Part shown: piece after piece, positions 63,629 to 64,000 of the stretch
Layout: each line of letters starts with the position of its first letter
Position numbering within the stretch: position 1 is the first letter of the stretch
Assembly (NCBI RefSeq): GCF_021556485.1
Contig: NZ_JAKGBW010000001.1
Span: 124,001 to 188,000, forward strand
Direction: 5' to 3'
DNA from: Oceanobacillus alkalisoli
GTDB taxonomy: Bacteria > Bacillota > Bacilli > Bacillales > Amphibacillaceae
DNA: 64,000 bases
Program-made: the position numbers and the translations under genes
The notes under the pieces: model-generated
What the model saw: only the letters and a program-made list of their open reading frames with translations
Database searches by the model: none
What the model was told of the DNA's origin: nothing

Positions 63629-64000
63629 TCATCCTAATTGAATGAATTCTTTCGACGATGTAGTTAATCGTTCATTGCCTTCTTTTGTAATTACAATATC
63701 ATCTTCAATCCGACAGCCGCCAAGTCCTGCTACGTATATTCCCGGCTCTACCGTTACGACCATCCCTGGCTCTAATTTTTGTTCAGAACGCGCAGAAAGT
63801 CCCGGTGCTTCGTGAACTTCCATACCAAGACCATGTCCTGTCGAATGCCCAAAGTTTTCACCGTAACCCATTTCTGTAATATAGTCTCTTGTGATGGCGT
63901 CCGCTTCAATACCAGTCATGCCTGGCTTAATTTCCTTTACCCCGCGCATATTGGCTTCTAACACAATATCATAAATCTTCCGAAGTTCATCACTTACTTC
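63629..64000 (-). CDS. Xaa-Pro aminopeptidase / M24 peptidase, C-terminal part (cut by the window)
   Basis: The open frame runs off the right edge; the visible 123 residues are the C-terminal half of a pita-bread M24 metallopeptidase. Metal and catalytic motifs HSTGHGLGMEVHEAPGLS, VVTVEPGIYV and GGCRIEDDIVITKEG are present. It corresponds to B. subtilis yqhT, upstream of efp. The internal GTG at 63964 is not the true start, because the frame stays open and family-like up to base 64000. Confidence 0.93.
   Translation of the reverse strand, partial: EVSDELRKIYDIVLEANMRGVKEIKPGMTGIEADAITRDYITEMGYGENFGHSTGHGLGMEVHEAPGLSARSEQKLEPGMVVTVEPGIYVAGLGGCRIEDDIVITKEGNERLTTSSKEFIQLG

Overview
The window is a contiguous chromosomal segment from a low-GC, endospore-forming member of the Bacillaceae. 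It is most like the Oceanobacillus/Virgibacillus/Lentibacillus side of the family, although genus cannot be fixed from sequence alone. Strong AGGAGG-type ribosome binding sites, sporulation genes (spo0A, spoIIA/sigF, spoVA, spoIIIA, spoIVB, spoIIM, dacB-spmAB, dacF) and gene order closely parallel to the Bacillus subtilis efp-to-res interval support this. Most genes lie on the minus strand.

Layout, left to right: resC-resB-resA (cytochrome c maturation) and rluB; spmB-spmA-dacB (spore cortex); sodF; scpB-scpA (chromosome condensation); a tiny YjcZ-type sporulation membrane gene; an orphan ribT; ppiB; lysA; a reduced spoVA locus (AF, AB, AA) with a sigma-G promoter; sigF-spoIIAB-spoIIAA with a sigma-H promoter; dacF; xerD; fur; spoIIM; endoQ; nudF; then plus-strand yqkF, a glycerophosphodiesterase, rnz and an aldehyde dehydrogenase. 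Next come dinB, a PepT-like peptidase and a propionyl-CoA branch (carboxylase beta, a B12-domain/epimerase fusion, mutase catalytic chain), prli42 and brxB. The branched-chain keto acid dehydrogenase operon follows (bcd-lpdV-bkdAA-bkdAB-bkdB, under bkdR), then yqzF, an aspartokinase, spo0A, spoIVB, recN-argR-yqxC, the accB-accC-yqhY-nusB-folD-xseA-xseB-ispA string, the eight-gene spoIIIA operon with a sigma-E promoter, efp and a partial Xaa-Pro peptidase.

The genes combine into a few programmes: entry into and progress through sporulation (Spo0A, sigma F and its regulators, SpoIVB signalling, the SpoIIIA channel, engulfment and cortex proteins); catabolism of branched-chain amino acids through acyl-CoAs and propionyl-CoA toward succinyl-CoA; fatty acid and isoprenoid precursor synthesis; and DNA maintenance (RecN, XseAB, EndoQ, DinB, XerD, ScpAB).

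The least explained content is non-coding. Five copies of one GC-rich element (about 330-505 bp) occupy intergenic gaps at 98, 12250, 24626, 45896 and 57219, all in the same orientation. Intact copies have 18-bp terminal inverted repeats and two long internal hairpin arms, and the two arms are themselves inverted relatives of each other. In one copy both terminal repeats carry matching compensatory changes. No transposase or ORF is conserved. A second, unrelated structured GC-rich block (18373-18720) sits where B. subtilis carries deoB and pupG. Other oddities: a spoVA locus lacking spoVAC-AD-AE, a BkdR whose GAFTGA loop is missing, a B12-domain/epimerase fusion, and a sodF ribosome binding site buried in a terminator-like hairpin.
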